Assembly (NCBI GenBank): GCA_023055505.1
Contig: JALIRH010000030.1
Coordinates: 6,134,001 to 6,198,000 of the forward strand
Source: Callipepla californica brunnescens
Lineage: Eukaryota; Chordata; Aves; Galliformes; Odontophoridae
Length of the DNA stretch: 64,000 bases
Reading direction: 5' to 3'
The position numbers were made by a program, and so were the translations under genes. The notes under the pieces were generated by a model. It did no database searches and was not told the origin of the DNA. It saw nothing but the letters and a program-made list of their open reading frames with translations. Positions 8,308 to 19,460 of the stretch are shown here, piece by piece. The stretch's first letter is position 1, and each line of letters begins with the position of its first letter.

Positions 8308-11300
8308 AAAGGGATAATAGAGTGTATTGGACTGTGTGGATTCGATGGCCTGGCACATCAGAGCCACAAAAATATAAGGCACTGGTGGACACTGGTGCAC
8401 AGTGCACTCTAACGCCTTCGAGTTATAAAGGGACAGAATTGATTTATATTTCTGGAGTGACTGGGGGCTCTCAGGAATTGTCTGTGTTGGAGGCAGAAAT
8501 AAGCCTCACTGGTAAAGACTGGCAGAAACATCGTATAGTGACTGGACAGGGGGCTCCATGCATACTCGGTATTGATTATCTTAGAAGGGGACATTTCAAG
8601 GATCCCAAGGGATACCGATGGGCTTTTGGAATAGCTGCTGTAGATGCTGACGATATTCAGCAGCTGTCTGGTTTACCTGGCCTGTCAGAAGATCCGTCTG
8701 TCGTGGGGGTACTGAAAGTAAAAGAGCAGCAGGTACCAATTGCGACAAAAACAGTACACAGACGGCAATACCGTACCAACAGGGATTCCTTGCTCCCCAT
8801 TCATAATTTGATCCGTCAGTTAGAGGGCCAGGGAGTGATCAGCAAAACTCACTCGCCGTTTAACAGCCCCATATGGCCAGTGCGTAAATCCAATGGAGAA
8901 TGGAGGCTGACGGTAGATTACCGTGGTCTGAATGAAGTCACACCCCCACTGAGCGCTGCTGTGCCAGATATGTTGGAGCTGCAATATGAACTGGAGTCAA
9001 AAGCAGCCAAGTGGTATGCTACCATTGACATTGCCAATGCGTTCTTCTCTATTCCTTTGGCCACAGAGTGCAGAACACAGTTTGCTCTCACGTGGAGGGG
9101 CATTCAGTACACTTGGAACCGTTTGCCCCAGGGGTGGAAACACAGCCCAACCATTTGCCATGGGTTGATTCAGACCACACTGGAACAGGGTGGGGCACCT
9201 GAGCACCTCCAGTACATTGATGACATTGTTGTGTGGGGTGATACAGCAGAAGAAGTTTTTAAAAAAGGAGAGCGAATAATCCAAATTCTTCTGAGTGCTG
9301 GTTTTGCTATCAAACGAAACAAAGTGAAGGGACCTGCCCAAGAAATTCAGTTTCTAGGAGTAAAATGGCAAGATGGGCGTCGTCACATTCCAGGAGATGT
9401 GGTTGACAAAATCACCAGCATGTCACCACCCACTAGCAAAAAGGAGACACAGTCTTTTCTCGGTGTAGTAGGCTTTTGGAGGATGCATGTCCCAAATTAC
9501 AGTCTCATAGTAAGCCCCCTCTATCAGGTGACCCGAAAGAAGAATAATTTTGCATGGGGTCCTGAGCAGCAACAGGCCTTTGAGCAGATTAAACAGGAGA
9601 TAGCCCGTGCTGTTGCCCTGGGGCCAGTACGGATGGGACGGGACGTAAAGAACATCCTATACACTGCTGCTGGAGAGAAAGGTCCCACTTGGAGTCTGTG
9701 GCAAAGAGCCCCTGGGGAGACCCGAGGCTGACCTCTGGGATTTTGGAGCAGAGCGTACAGGGGTTCGGAGGAGTGCTACACTCCAACTGAGAAGGAGATT
9801 TTGGCAGCATACGAGGGAGTTCGGGCTGCCTCTGAAGTAATTGGCACTGAGACGCAGCTGCTCCTGGCACCTCGATTGCCAGTGCTGAACTGGATGTTCA
9901 GAGGAAAGGTTCCCTCCACCCATCATGCTACCGATGCCACCTGGAGTAAGTGGATTGCACTGATTACACAGCGAGCTCGGATGGGGAACCTCAGCCGTCC
10001 AGGGATGTTAGAGGTGATCATGGACTGGCCTGAAGGCAAGAAATTTGGAACAACACCAGCAGAGGAGGTACCACGCGCAAAAGAGGCCCCACCATATAAC
10101 GAACTAACAGAAAATGAAAAGACATATGCCCTCTTCACTGATGGATCGTGTCGTATTGTTGGGAAACATCGCAGATGGAAGGCTGCTGTGTGGAGCCCCA
10201 CACGACGAGTAGCAGAGGCCACCGAAGGAGAAGGAGAGTCAAGCCAATTTGCAGAGGTAAAGGCTGTCCAGCTGGCCTTAGATGTGGCTGAACGGGAGAG
10301 GTGGCCAATGCTGTATCTCTATACTGACTCTTGGATGGTGGCAAATGCTTTATGGGGGTGGTTGCAGCAGTGGGAACAAAACAACTGGCAACAGAAGGGT
10401 AAACCTATCTGGGCTGCGGAACTGTGGAAAGACATTGCTGTCCGAACAAAAAGGTTGGGTGTAAAGGTGCGTCACGTAGATGCTCATGTGCCCAAGAATC
10501 GAGCTACTGAGGAACAGAAAAATATCCATCAGGTAGATCAAGCTGCCAAAATTGAGGTGTCTCAAATAGACTTGGATTGGCAGAACAAAGGAGAGTTATT
10601 CTTAGCTCGGTGGGCCCATGAGACCTCAGGCCATCAAGGAAGGGATGCAACCTATAAGTGGGCTAGAGACCGAGGGGTGGACTTAACTATGGATGCCATC
10701 GCACAGGTGATCCATGACTGTGATACATGTGCCATAATTAAACAGGCCAAGAGGATGAAACCTCTCTGGCAGGAAGGGCGATGGCAGAAGTATAAATATG
10801 GGGAGGCGTGGCAGGTTGATTACATCACCTTGCCGCGATCTCGCAATGGTAAGCGTTATGTGCTCACCATGGTGGAGGCGACCACTGGGTGGCTTGAAAC
10901 ATATGCAGTACCCCATGCTACTGCCCGTAACACCATCTTAGGCTTAGAGAAGCAAATCCTATGGCGACATGGAACCCCAGAAAGAATTGAGTCCGATAAT
11001 GGGACTCATTTCAAAAATTCACTTGTGGATACTTGGGCCAAGGAACATGGCATTGAATGGGTCTATCATATTCCCTACCATGCACCAGCTGCTGGTAAGA
11101 TCGAGCGCTATAACGGGTTGTTAAAAACCACACTGAAAGCACTGGGTGGCGGGACATTTAAGCACTGGGAGAAAAATCTGTCAGAAGCCACCTGGTTGGT
11201 CAACACTAGGGGATCAGTAAACCGAGATGGTCCTACACAATCCAGCTCCCTACAGACCATAGAGGGAGATAAGGTCCCTGTAGTACATGTGAAGAGCATG

Positions 11301-11465
11301 TTGGGAAAAGCAGTGTGGGTCCTTCCAGCCTCTGGAAAGGGCAGACCCCTCCGTGGAACAGTTTTTGCACAGGGACCTGGGTGCACCTGGTGGGTAATGG
11401 ATAAAAATGGGGATGTCCAGTGTGTACCACAGGGGAATCTGATGCTGGGGGAGTGCAGTCTGTGA
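8280..11465 (+). pseudogene. pol: ERV-A pol (protease, RT, RNase H, integrase), one nonsense change
   Basis: Open in the gag frame from the UAG to TGA 11,463-11,465, except for one TGA at 9729-9731; ERV-B and both parts of ERV-C have CGA there, so this is a CpG transition. Visible in order: protease with DTGA (8388-8399); RT with TVDYRGLNEV, LPQGWKHSP and the catalytic YIDD (9213-9224); RNase H with TDGS near 10,137, a downstream Glu and TDSW; integrase with a His-His-Cys-Cys zinc site (AHETSGHQG ... CDTC, about 10,617-10,735) and a catalytic Asp, Asp and Glu, the last two 35 residues apart (SDNGTHF ... KIERYNG). No dUTPase and no env follow. As it stands, translation would stop in the RT-RNase H connection region, so the copy should be inactive. 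Confidence 0.88.
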
Positions 11466-11583
11466 TTCCATGTGTATATGTATATGTATAGATCTATTTG
11501 TATGTAATCTGTCTTATTGCTGTTCTTGGTTCTATATAGATACATGTTAAGCATGATGTGATGATGTGGAATAAGGGGTGGAA
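11466..11583 (+). other. ERV-A 3' non-coding segment with polypurine tract
   Basis: 118 bp between the integrase stop and the 3' LTR. It has a short TATATGTATA-like stretch and ends in the polypurine tract AAGGGGTGGAA (11,573-11,583) directly before TGTTGTGG. There is no space for env. Confidence 0.8.
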
Positions 11584-12032
11584 TGTTGTGGTTTTGTGGT
11601 TTTGATGCCGATATTCCACATCAGAACATCATGCAGGCCGTTAAAGAGTTAATGCTGTGGGGAGCAGCGGAGGGGCGGAGCTCCGCACCGGACTCGAGGC
11701 CCGCGCTTTTTGGTGGCGCACGCGCTGGGCGGCCGTGAGGAGTTCAGCATGTGTAAAGTAAGCTCCCAGTTCTTTCTGGTTTGGAAATTTTGTCTCTCTC
11801 TCTCAATTGTTCAATTTTATTAGATTTAGTAAAGTTACCGTTCCTTCTCAGATCGTGCCGTTGTGTTTTGTTTTTCTACATACCCTCTATTCTCTCTGTT
11901 TCCCCCTCCCCCCCCGGAGCACGCGGCTCTGCTGAGGCGGCTGCAGGCCACGGGGCAGTTTTTTTTCGTTCCCTTCTTTTTTTTCCCTTCTCGGTTCCCC
12001 CTTGGGTTACTGTCACGGATACCACCGTGACA
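11584..12032 (+). repeat. ERV-A 3' LTR
   Basis: 449 bp, TGTTGTGG to GTGACA. It differs from the 5' LTR by scattered substitutions and by extra T/C-rich bases near 11,960-11,985. The splice-like acceptor of the 5' LTR (TTTACAG) reads CTACATA here, so that site is lost in this copy. The right flank is minisatellite M3, with no target duplication. Confidence 0.9.
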
Positions 12033-13753
12033 CCTTGCCTGCCCCACCCTGACCTGCCTTGCTCTAACCCGCCCTGCCTTGTCTTCCTTGTATTGCCCTG
12101 CCTTACCTTGCCCTGCACTGCCCTACCCTGCCTGGCCCTGCCTTGCCCTGCACTATCTTTGCCTTGCCTTGCTTGGCCCTACCTGGCCCTGCCCCACCCT
12201 GTACTACCCTGACTCACCCTGTCCTGCCTTCCCCTGCCTTCCCTGTTCCGCCCTGCCCTGCACTGCACTGCATTGCCTTGCCTTGCCCTGCCAAGACCTG
12301 CCCAGCCCAGCCTTGCCCTGAATTTCCTTGCCTTGCCCTGCTCGGCTGTGCCCTGCACTGCTTTGCCCTGCCTTCCCCTACCCTGCCGTGTATTCCTTGC
12401 CTTGCCCTGCCCTGATCTGCCCTGCCCCATATGGCCTGCCTTGCTTTGCTCTGCCTTCCCCTTGACCTTCCCTGCCTTGCCTTTTCCTGCCCTGCCCTAT
12501 GTTCCCCTGCCCTGCCTTGTCTTCCTTGCCTTGCCCTGCTTCACCCTGCTTTGCCTTCCCCTAACCTGCCTTGACCTGCCTTTCCCTGCCCTACCGTGCT
12601 CTGACCCGCCTTCCCTGCCTTTCCTTGCCTTACCTTGCCTTGCCCTGCCCTGCCCTATTGTGACTTCCCCTGCCCTGCCTTGTCTTCCTGACCTTACCTG
12701 CCCCACCCTGACCTGCCTTGCTCTGACCCGCCCTGCCTTGTGTTCCTTGTCTTGCCTTGCCTTGTTCTGCCCTGCCTATCCTTGCCTTTCCCTGCCTTGT
12801 TCTGCCTTACATTGCCTTGTCAAGACCCGCATTACCCTGCCCTGCCCTGCCATGCCATCCCTTGCCCTGCCATGCCATCCCTTGCCCTGCCATGCCATCC
12901 CTTGCCCTGCCATGCCTTACCTTGCCCTGCCCTTCTCGGCCCTGCCTTGCCTTACCCTGCCCTGCTCTGCCTTGCCCTGCCCTGCTTTGCATGCCTTACC
13001 ATGCTTTACTTTGCCCTGCCTTCCTTTGCCCTGCCCTGCCCTGCCGTCCCTTGCCCTGCCATGCCTTACCTTGTCCTGCCCTGCTCGGCCCTGCCTTGCC
13101 TTGCCCTGCCCTGCTCTGCCTTGCCCTGCCCGGCTTTGCATGCCTTACCATGCTTTACTTTACCCTGCCTTCCCTTGCTCTGCCCTGCTCGGCCCTGCCT
13201 TGCCCTACCCTGCTTTGCAGGTCTCACCATGCTTTACTTTGCCTTGCCTTCCCTTGACCTGCCCTGCCCTGCCTTGCCCTGCACTATCTTTGCCTTGCCC
13301 TGCACTATCTTTGCCTTGCCCTGCACTATCTTTACCTTGCCCTGCTTGGCCCTGCCTGGCCCTGCCCCGCTTTGTACTACCCTGCCCCACCCTGTCCTGC
13401 CTTGCCCTGCCTTCCTTGCTCCGCCCTGCCCTGCACTGCACTGCATTGCCTTGCCTTGCCCTGCCAAGCCCTGCCCAGCCCTACCTTGCCCTGACTTTCC
13501 TTGCCTTGCCCTTCCCGGCTGTGCCCTGCCCGGCTGTGCCCTGCCCTGCTTTGCCTGTCCTTCCCCTACCCTGCTGTGTATTCCTTGCCTTGCCCTGCCC
13601 TGATCTGCCCTGCCCCGCCCTGTTTTGCTTTGCTCTGCCTTCCCCTTGACCTGCCCTGCCTTGCCTTCCGCTGCCCTGCCCTTTTTTCCCCTGCCCTGCC
13701 TTGTCTTCCTTGCCTTGCCCTGCTTCACCCTTCTTTGCCTTCCCCTAACCTGC
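12033..13753. repeat. TGCCC/TGCCT minisatellite M3
   Basis: Array based on the pentamers TGCCC, TGCCT and CCTTG. It has clear higher-order structure. A block of several hundred bp around 12,150-12,420 recurs around 13,325-13,610, an offset of about 1.17 kb (marker CTGCACTGCACTGCATTGCC near 12,259 and 13,431). A 20-bp unit CCTGCCATGCCATCCCTTGC is repeated near 12,842-12,912, and a block with CATGCCTTACCATGC recurs 150 bp apart near 12,988 and 13,138. Long reading frames here are low-complexity Pro-Cys-Leu-Ala on the plus strand and Arg-Gln-Gly-Lys on the minus strand, and are not genes. Confidence 0.95.
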
Positions 13754-14095
13754 TGTAAAGCAAGCAAAGGTGGTGACAGAGATTTTATTTGAGGTAGTGG
13801 CGCTACAGAAAGAGATGCTACAGATAAGGGGGAACGAACTCACCCCTCCCGGCGACCGTTTAGGCTGAGGAACGCAGCCGCCTCTCGTTCGAACGCTGGA
13901 GCGCCGGAAGGAAGAGAGCCAGAGAGGGGGGAGGCAACCCGCGCAGGCTCCGAGCGGATCTGTGCTCCCGGAAGCACCTCCGGAAGCACCACCGAGAGGG
14001 AGAGAGCGAGAGGTCGGGTGGACCTGGGCTCCTCCGCTCCGGTCACTCAGATGCTCATTCACTGGTTCAGGCTGTGACCAGGCAATCCCACTACA
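13754..14095 (-). repeat. ERV-2 3' LTR
   Basis: 342 bp. On the minus strand it runs TGTAGTGGGATTGCC to GCTTTACA and is nearly the same as 19,461-19,805. AATAAAATC on the minus strand near 13,785 is a probable LTR poly(A) signal. Confidence 0.9.
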
Positions 14096-14444
14096 CTCCA
14101 CCCCTTCACAGCATGAACCAGCAACTGAGCAGGTTGAGCATAATCTCCTGCTGTTCCGATGGCTCAAAATACCAAGTACATCACGACGCGTGTACAATAC
14201 CCGCCCCAATATAGAATGTTTAGGCACTGAAGGCCATTATTTGTAGTCCCTTCTTGTGGTTTTCTTGGGCCAGTACTTGATGTTCCTTCCAGAGTCGTAT
14301 CTTCTTTGAGGACCAGTAGGTTCACACTCAACAGTTGCCGAAAGTTCAGCAGTCCACCACCGGATGTCATGATGTTTCCTGATGGTCACTGGAGCATGCT
14401 GGAGTGGTGTTGCTCCTGCCGGCTGTCCTGTGAACTTCATAACC
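14096..14444 (-). other. ERV-2 segment between pol and 3' LTR
   Basis: About 350 bp with no conserved open frame and no env-like sequence. It ends, next to the LTR, in the polypurine tract AAGGGGTGGAG (complement of 14,096-14,106), very like that of ERV-A. Confidence 0.75.
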
Positions 14445-17400
14445 TCAAGGGGAGTAATACAGATGTTTAACAGGTACAAGGAGGGGTAAGTCTGCCCTCC
14501 ATGGTAAGATACAGGCTGTATTTCGGTCTTGAGTCAATACCTCGGCCTGTACTGGAGCATGGCCTGGCCTTTGATACCATACCCTTTGGCCTGATATCTG
14601 TGGTTGGATCACTATATCAGGTACCAAGGGGGGAGTTCTAATTTGCCATAAGGACATGATTAATGTCCCCTTTGCAATGAAAATCGGAGTGTCAACTACA
14701 ACCTCTGTTGGCCATGCACCGACCACAGGAGGGTTTACTGATCCCCCAACCTCTAACAATCTCCCCCAAGGTGCAAGGAGACCACACCATTTTGGTCCTA
14801 CTTGCACCTTCCAAGGCCATTTTACCTTGTGTTTCCCAGGCTCTAGGTCATCAGGGGCAGGGAGCAGAAGATTATTCATGGTGCCAACTTGGGGCTTAAG
14901 TTTGGTGTCTTTGCTAGTGATTTGTATCCTAAGTGGGGAGGCCCAAGTTGTCTGCAACATTCTTAAAGCGCTGGGTCTGCCATCCCTCGGTCTCTCATTT
15001 AAGTCCCGCAGGGTTGCATAAAGCCTCTTGGTCCACCCCTGCAAGGACTGTGAATCTGCCTTCAGAGCAGCCTTCAGGATTCCATTATACCTTTCTATTA
15101 AGCCTGCTCCCGTTGGATTATAGGGCAGGTGAAACCGCCATTCAATGTTGTTTTCTTCAGCCCACTTTTGTACAGTTGTACCTGCGAAATGTGTACCTTG
15201 GTCACTCTCGATGACCTCAGGAGTCCCATATGATGCCATCAACCTAGTTAGAGCTTTAATGGTATAGGCTTGGTTTGCCTTCGCTACAGGATAGGCTTGC
15301 ATCAATCCACTTGCTGTGTCAACACAGGTTAGGGCATATCTGGCCCCCTCAGATCAAGGAAGGTTACCTATGTGATCGATCTGCCATCGTTGTAAAGGGT
15401 TGTGTCCTCTGGCAAGATGGGCCATTGTTTCTGGCAGAGGTCATGGTCTCATTCGTGAGCAAGCGTCACAGTCCTGACATGCCTGGACAATATCCGGTAA
15501 CTGTATGGGCAGCCCCCATGCTTTAGCTGTTGCCCACATGGTTTTCTGTCCTGCATGCCGTAATTTCCGATGCAACCAATGGGCAATATCTTCGGCTGAT
15601 GTATTTCCTAGCCATCGAACTCGAGCCAGAGTGTCAGCTTCATCATTACCTGGCGACTGCAAGGGTTGATGTCCAGAAACGTGGTATGCTCGTACAGTCC
15701 TGTGCCTAACCACGTTCCATATATCAACCCACATATCTTTGCGGCAGATAGGTCGAGCATGGATCGCCCAGTCCTGAGTGGCCCACTGTGCTATCCAAAG
15801 CGTGAGCCCTCGGTAGACTGCCCAGCTATCTGTGCAGACATTCAATGCGCCATCGCCCGGTTCTTGAGTTATCACCATCCACACAGCTCGTAGCTCAGCC
15901 CACTGGCTACTTTGTCCATCCCCTTCGTCGAACCATATTGTTTCAGTTGAGGGTTGGTATGCGACAGCTCGCCACCTACTTGGGTTCCCTCTGCTGGATC
16001 CATCTGTGTACCAGGCATCTTCTGGAATAGGGTATTTCCCCTCCCGTACAGGACTCTTCTCTGGACGAGTGACAATTATTTCCTCAGGTGTTTCACTGTG
16101 ATATGTTACTGGGCCAAGTATCTTCTGCAGTTCTTCCTTCAGTGGAGATGATGACAGGCGGCTTCTCTGACTGAGGTAGGCAACCCAGCGTGCCACTGTT
16201 TGTGATTGGGCCACCCCTGTCTTAGGGATGTGGGTTAGATCTTTTACCCACCCCTGAATTGGCAAAGTTGTTTTAACAACAACTTCTGCAGTTTGAGTTA
16301 TCGGTTCTACTGCCTGCAGTGCAGAATAGGTAGCCAATAACTGCTTTTCAACCATGCTGTATCTTTCTTCTGCTCCGTGCCAAACCTGTGACCAGAACCC
16401 AATGGGGGTCCGAACAGAACTCTGGCGCTGCCACAGACCCCAGCCAAACCCTTCTTGAGTTACATGCACATCTAGTTCGGCTGGAAGGGTTGGATCGAAT
16501 ACACCCAGTGCCTGGGCCTGTTTAACAGCTATTTTTGCCTGCTGGAAGGCATCTTGCTCCATTTTACCCCAATCCCATACTTGGCCTTTTTTTGTTAATC
16601 GATAGAGAGGTTTTAGGAGTTGTGCTAAGTGGGGTATAAAGGATCGCCAGTATCCTAATATACCCAAGAACTCCTGCAACTGTTTTGGTGTTGTGGGAAC
16701 GGGGAACGCTTGAATCTTATCTATGATCGCGCTGGGTAAGACCTTAGTCTTACCTGACCAGATAACGCCCAGGAATTTAACTGATAACCCCGGTCCTTGG
16801 ACTTTCTGTGGGTTTATAGCCCATCCTTTTTCCTGTAAATAAGTGGTTAATGATGGTAATGCCTTCTCTAATGCCTCAGTTGAGTTGGATGTCAGCATCA
16901 GATCATCAGTGTAATGGTACATTTTGACGGTAGATGGTTTATTCCAATTTGCCAAGTCACGTGCTATCAGGTTATGGCAGAATGTAGGTGAATGCACGTA
17001 TCCCTGAGGTAGGACTTGAAAAGTCCACTGCCTGCCCTCCCATGTAAATGCAAACTGGTCTTGAGATTCCTCAGCAATTGGAATGCTAAAAAATGCATTT
17101 GCTAAATCCAAAACACAATGATATGTTTCTATTTCTCTACTTCACGTATCCATGAGGGAGGCAATGTTGGGTACGGCTGCGTGTATCGGTGGAGTGACTT
17201 TATTTAGTTCTCTGTAGTCTACCGTCATTCGCCATGTACCATCTGACTTCCTGACTGGCCATATGGGGGAGTTGTATGGGCTGTGTGCAGGTCTAATAAT
17301 CCCTACTCTCTCCAACTCCTGCACAGTCTTGGTAATTTCTTCTTGCCCACCAGGGAGTCTGTATTGTTTCGTATTTGTTATCCGGCGGGGTTGTGGCAAA

Positions 17401-17831
17401 CAAATGGGCTCCATTTTTGCATGGCCCCTTAAAATTGCCTGCACTGCCCGGATACTAATACATCTTTCCCTTAGTCTGAACTCTCCCACAGTGGTCTGGA
17501 GAGTCAGACCCCACAAGATGTCTATCCCCAAGATGTACTCTGGAACTGGGGCAATAGATACCTTGTACTCCTGAGGTGGAAGACGTCCAACCCCCAGTTT
17601 CAACCACGTTTGGGTTACGGGGATCATCTGCCCCCCAAACCCACCTATCATAGCCTTAGTGCCCAGGAATTTATTTGGGTCCCCATATATGATGGATGTT
17701 TCTGCCTCAGTATCTACCAGCGCCATCACTCGTTGTACACTCTTTCTTGGCCAATGAATAGTTAATTCAACATAGGGTCTCTGGTCTCCTGTAGAGACCC
17801 TAGTCCTGGGGAATTTTGGCTCCCCTGTCAT
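14445..17831 (-). pseudogene. pol: ERV-2 pro-pol, three in-frame TGA codons
   Basis: One continuous frame from ATG 17,831 to the stop at 14,445, broken only by TGA codons at 17,142-17,144 (RT), 15,441-15,443 and 15,354-15,356 (integrase). No frameshift is seen. Protease: the active-site triplet reads DTE (LVDTEAETSI) instead of Asp-Thr/Ser-Gly, a probable loss of function. [20 protein letters not shown] and YTDD in place of the usual YVDD/YMDD. RNase H: YTDGSSRG, a Glu in [15 protein letters not shown]. Integrase: an H-H-C-C region ending CQDCDAC, WQIDHIG, then ESDQGTHF and LIERYNG with Asp and Glu 35 residues apart. CpG decay or G-to-A change could explain all three TGAs. Confidence 0.88.
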
Positions 17832-19417
17832 GCCATCAGCTCTGCAATCCCCAAGTCTTTTTCCTCTGACGGCTCGACTGTGGCTGCCCGGGCCGCCTGA
17901 GGAGGTTTACGTCTTTTCGATGGCACCATGAAATCCTCCAGATTCCATGTGTCTTGTGGAATGTGTTCTATAAATCGAATTCCTTCCCTTTTGGGAGAGG
18001 ACCGGAATCTTTGATCACTGGGCAACTGTTTCCATAGTTGTAGTAATACCTGATTAGGCTGCCCATCAATCTTTTCAAATCGAACTCCTGCTCTCAGCAG
18101 GTCATTAAACATCTGTCTTCTCGATACTCTGATGGGTCCAGATTGGATTACCTTAGAGGCTGGTCTCCTAGGTCGTGGTGGTGGATGGATCTCTGAACTT
18201 TCCACCACCATTCGGACATTGCGCCTGGCGCGCAGGCGCTCTGTCTCCCCCAGATCCGCCACCAATTGGGCAGCCTGCTGTATGATGGCCTCTGAGGCCA
18301 CTAGGGGGTTCAGTATGGATACCAAAGTACCATACTGATGAGGTGGAGCTTGCTGCAGGATAAGGTCTCTCATTCCTGCTGAGAATTTCATCAGGTCTGG
18401 GCTCTCAAAATCTTCCTCATAGATTGCCTCTCTCATACCCAGTTCCCGAATATAATTTTGCAGATCTTCCATAGAAGACCATAGACCTGTATTTAAAGGG
18501 ATGTCACTTTTGTTTGGCCATGTTATACGGCACGCAGCTGTTAACCATTTAATTAAGGAATGATTTTCATCATTATGTTGGACGGTGGCATATAGCCTCT
18601 GTCTGAGGGCAGGGTGAATAGTAATGGATGCCAGTTTTGAAATTTCTGGCCCATTTACCATAACACCTTCTGCCCCCATGTCCCATAAGCAGAGCATCCA
18701 TGCTGGTACACTCTCTCTTGGTTTTTGTCTAAACCGCTGTAATAAATCCATCAGTTCAGCTGCCATATATGGGCGAGCTGTTACATGTAAAGTGCTATGG
18801 GCGGGGGGCCACTGGTCAGGGGGTAGCCCCACTGGTCTATCCTGTATTTTTTTTGTTTTTTGGGTTACAACTGGTCGGATCTCAAAGGGATCTAGCTCAA
18901 GTGGAACTTCGAGATCCGACCTTTTAGTGCCTTCATCTTCAGAAACCAGATTATGCGGGTTGTCTTCTACAGGGTCCCCGGTGACTTCTAGGGAGATATT
19001 CCGGACCTTCCGTACGGGAGTGACCGGTTTTGGTGTTTTTCCTGTCAAAATTGCAATTTGTCTTTCTAATTCTTCGATACGGTCATGCAAGAGTTGATTT
19101 TCATCAAGCAAATCCCCTTCAGATGTGTTCATCTGGTTTAAGGCCATCAGCAGCGGCCATGCCACCGTAGACGCAGCTAATTGCCGCTCCCGAGTAGTCA
19201 GTACGTTTTTAGTCAGAGAGAGAAAATAGTCAGCTAGTCGGGACGGGGATTCGAGGAGGTTTCCTCCGTCTCGCAGGGGGCCCCATTTTTCAATAATAGC
19301 AGCAACCCCGTGGTATGGGGATCCTAGAAATCCCGGGATATGACCGGGCAAAAGGTCATTTAAGGGGGTGGTCTTTTCCCGTGAAAACCACCCCACGATG
19401 TTACTTAGAAGGGTCAT
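17828..19417 (-). CDS. gag: ERV-2 Gag, open
   Basis: 529 residues, ATG at 19,417, no internal stops. Residues 1-100 hold a short N-terminal domain without a Gly2 myristoylation signal (it starts MTLLSN). A coiled-coil-like stretch follows (about 100-125, DENQLLHDRIEELERQIA), then a charged linker, a capsid-like region (about 200-400) and a basic C terminus without a CCHC zinc knuckle. The stop TGA overlaps the ATG of pro in the sequence ATGA (17,828-17,831), so pro-pol is in another frame and would need reinitiation or frameshifting. It is unusual that gag is fully open while pol has three stops. Confidence 0.82.
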   Translation of the reverse strand: MTLLSNIVGWFSREKTTPLNDLLPGHIPGFLGSPYHGVAAIIEKWGPLRDGGNLLESPSRLADYFLSLTKNVLTTRERQLAASTVAWPLLMALNQMNTSEGDLLDENQLLHDRIEELERQIAILTGKTPKPVTPVRKVRNISLEVTGDPVEDNPHNLVSEDEGTKRSDLEVPLELDPFEIRPVVTQKTKKIQDRPVGLPPDQWPPAHSTLHVTARPYMAAELMDLLQRFRQKPRESVPAWMLCLWDMGAEGVMVNGPEISKLASITIHPALRQRLYATVQHNDENHSLIKWLTAACRITWPNKSDIPLNTGLWSSMEDLQNYIRELGMREAIYEEDFESPDLMKFSAGMRDLILQQAPPHQYGTLVSILNPLVASEAIIQQAAQLVADLGETERLRARRNVRMVVESSEIHPPPRPRRPASKVIQSGPIRVSRRQMFNDLLRAGVRFEKIDGQPNQVLLQLWKQLPSDQRFRSSPKREGIRFIEHIPQDTWNLEDFMVPSKRRKPPQAARAATVEPSEEKDLGIAELMA

Positions 19418-19441
19418 AGTGAATGTTTTTAAAAGGTATTA

Positions 19442-19458
19442 GGCTGCCTGGCTCGCCA
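19442..19458 (-). other. ERV-2 primer-binding site, tRNA-Arg-like
   Basis: On the minus strand TGGCGAGCCAGGCAGCC begins 2 nt after the LTR. The first 11 bases match the complement of a vertebrate tRNA-Arg 3' end (as I recall it), and most of the rest agrees. Confidence 0.65.
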
Positions 19459-19460
19459 AG

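Larger units (their letters stand above)
5888..12032 (+). mobile_element. ERV-A: nearly complete env-less endogenous retrovirus
   Basis: Provirus in the order 5' LTR, primer site, gag, pro-RT-RNase H-integrase, polypurine tract, 3' LTR. Only 118 bp separate the integrase stop from the 3' LTR, so there is no env. Two relatives lie in the window (ERV-B, 36,943-41,408; ERV-C, 55,061-58,612), and comparison with them shows that ERV-A has one point nonsense change in pol and an open gag. By eye the LTRs differ by roughly 20 substitutions and several indels, so the insertion is not recent. No target-site duplication is seen: the left flank is minisatellite M2 and the right flank minisatellite M3. 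Lack of env and the pol motifs suggest an ERV-L-like (class III) or related avian lineage; the exact family needs a phylogeny. Confidence 0.9.

Noticed and set aside
11466..11583. Search for env after integrase in ERV-A and ERV-2
   Set aside because: Only 118 and about 350 bp remain, without a signal peptide, furin site or transmembrane frame.
12033..13760. Pro/Cys/Leu-rich and Arg/Gln/Gly-rich frames in M3
   Set aside because: Direct translation of TGCCC/TGCCT repeats in every frame.
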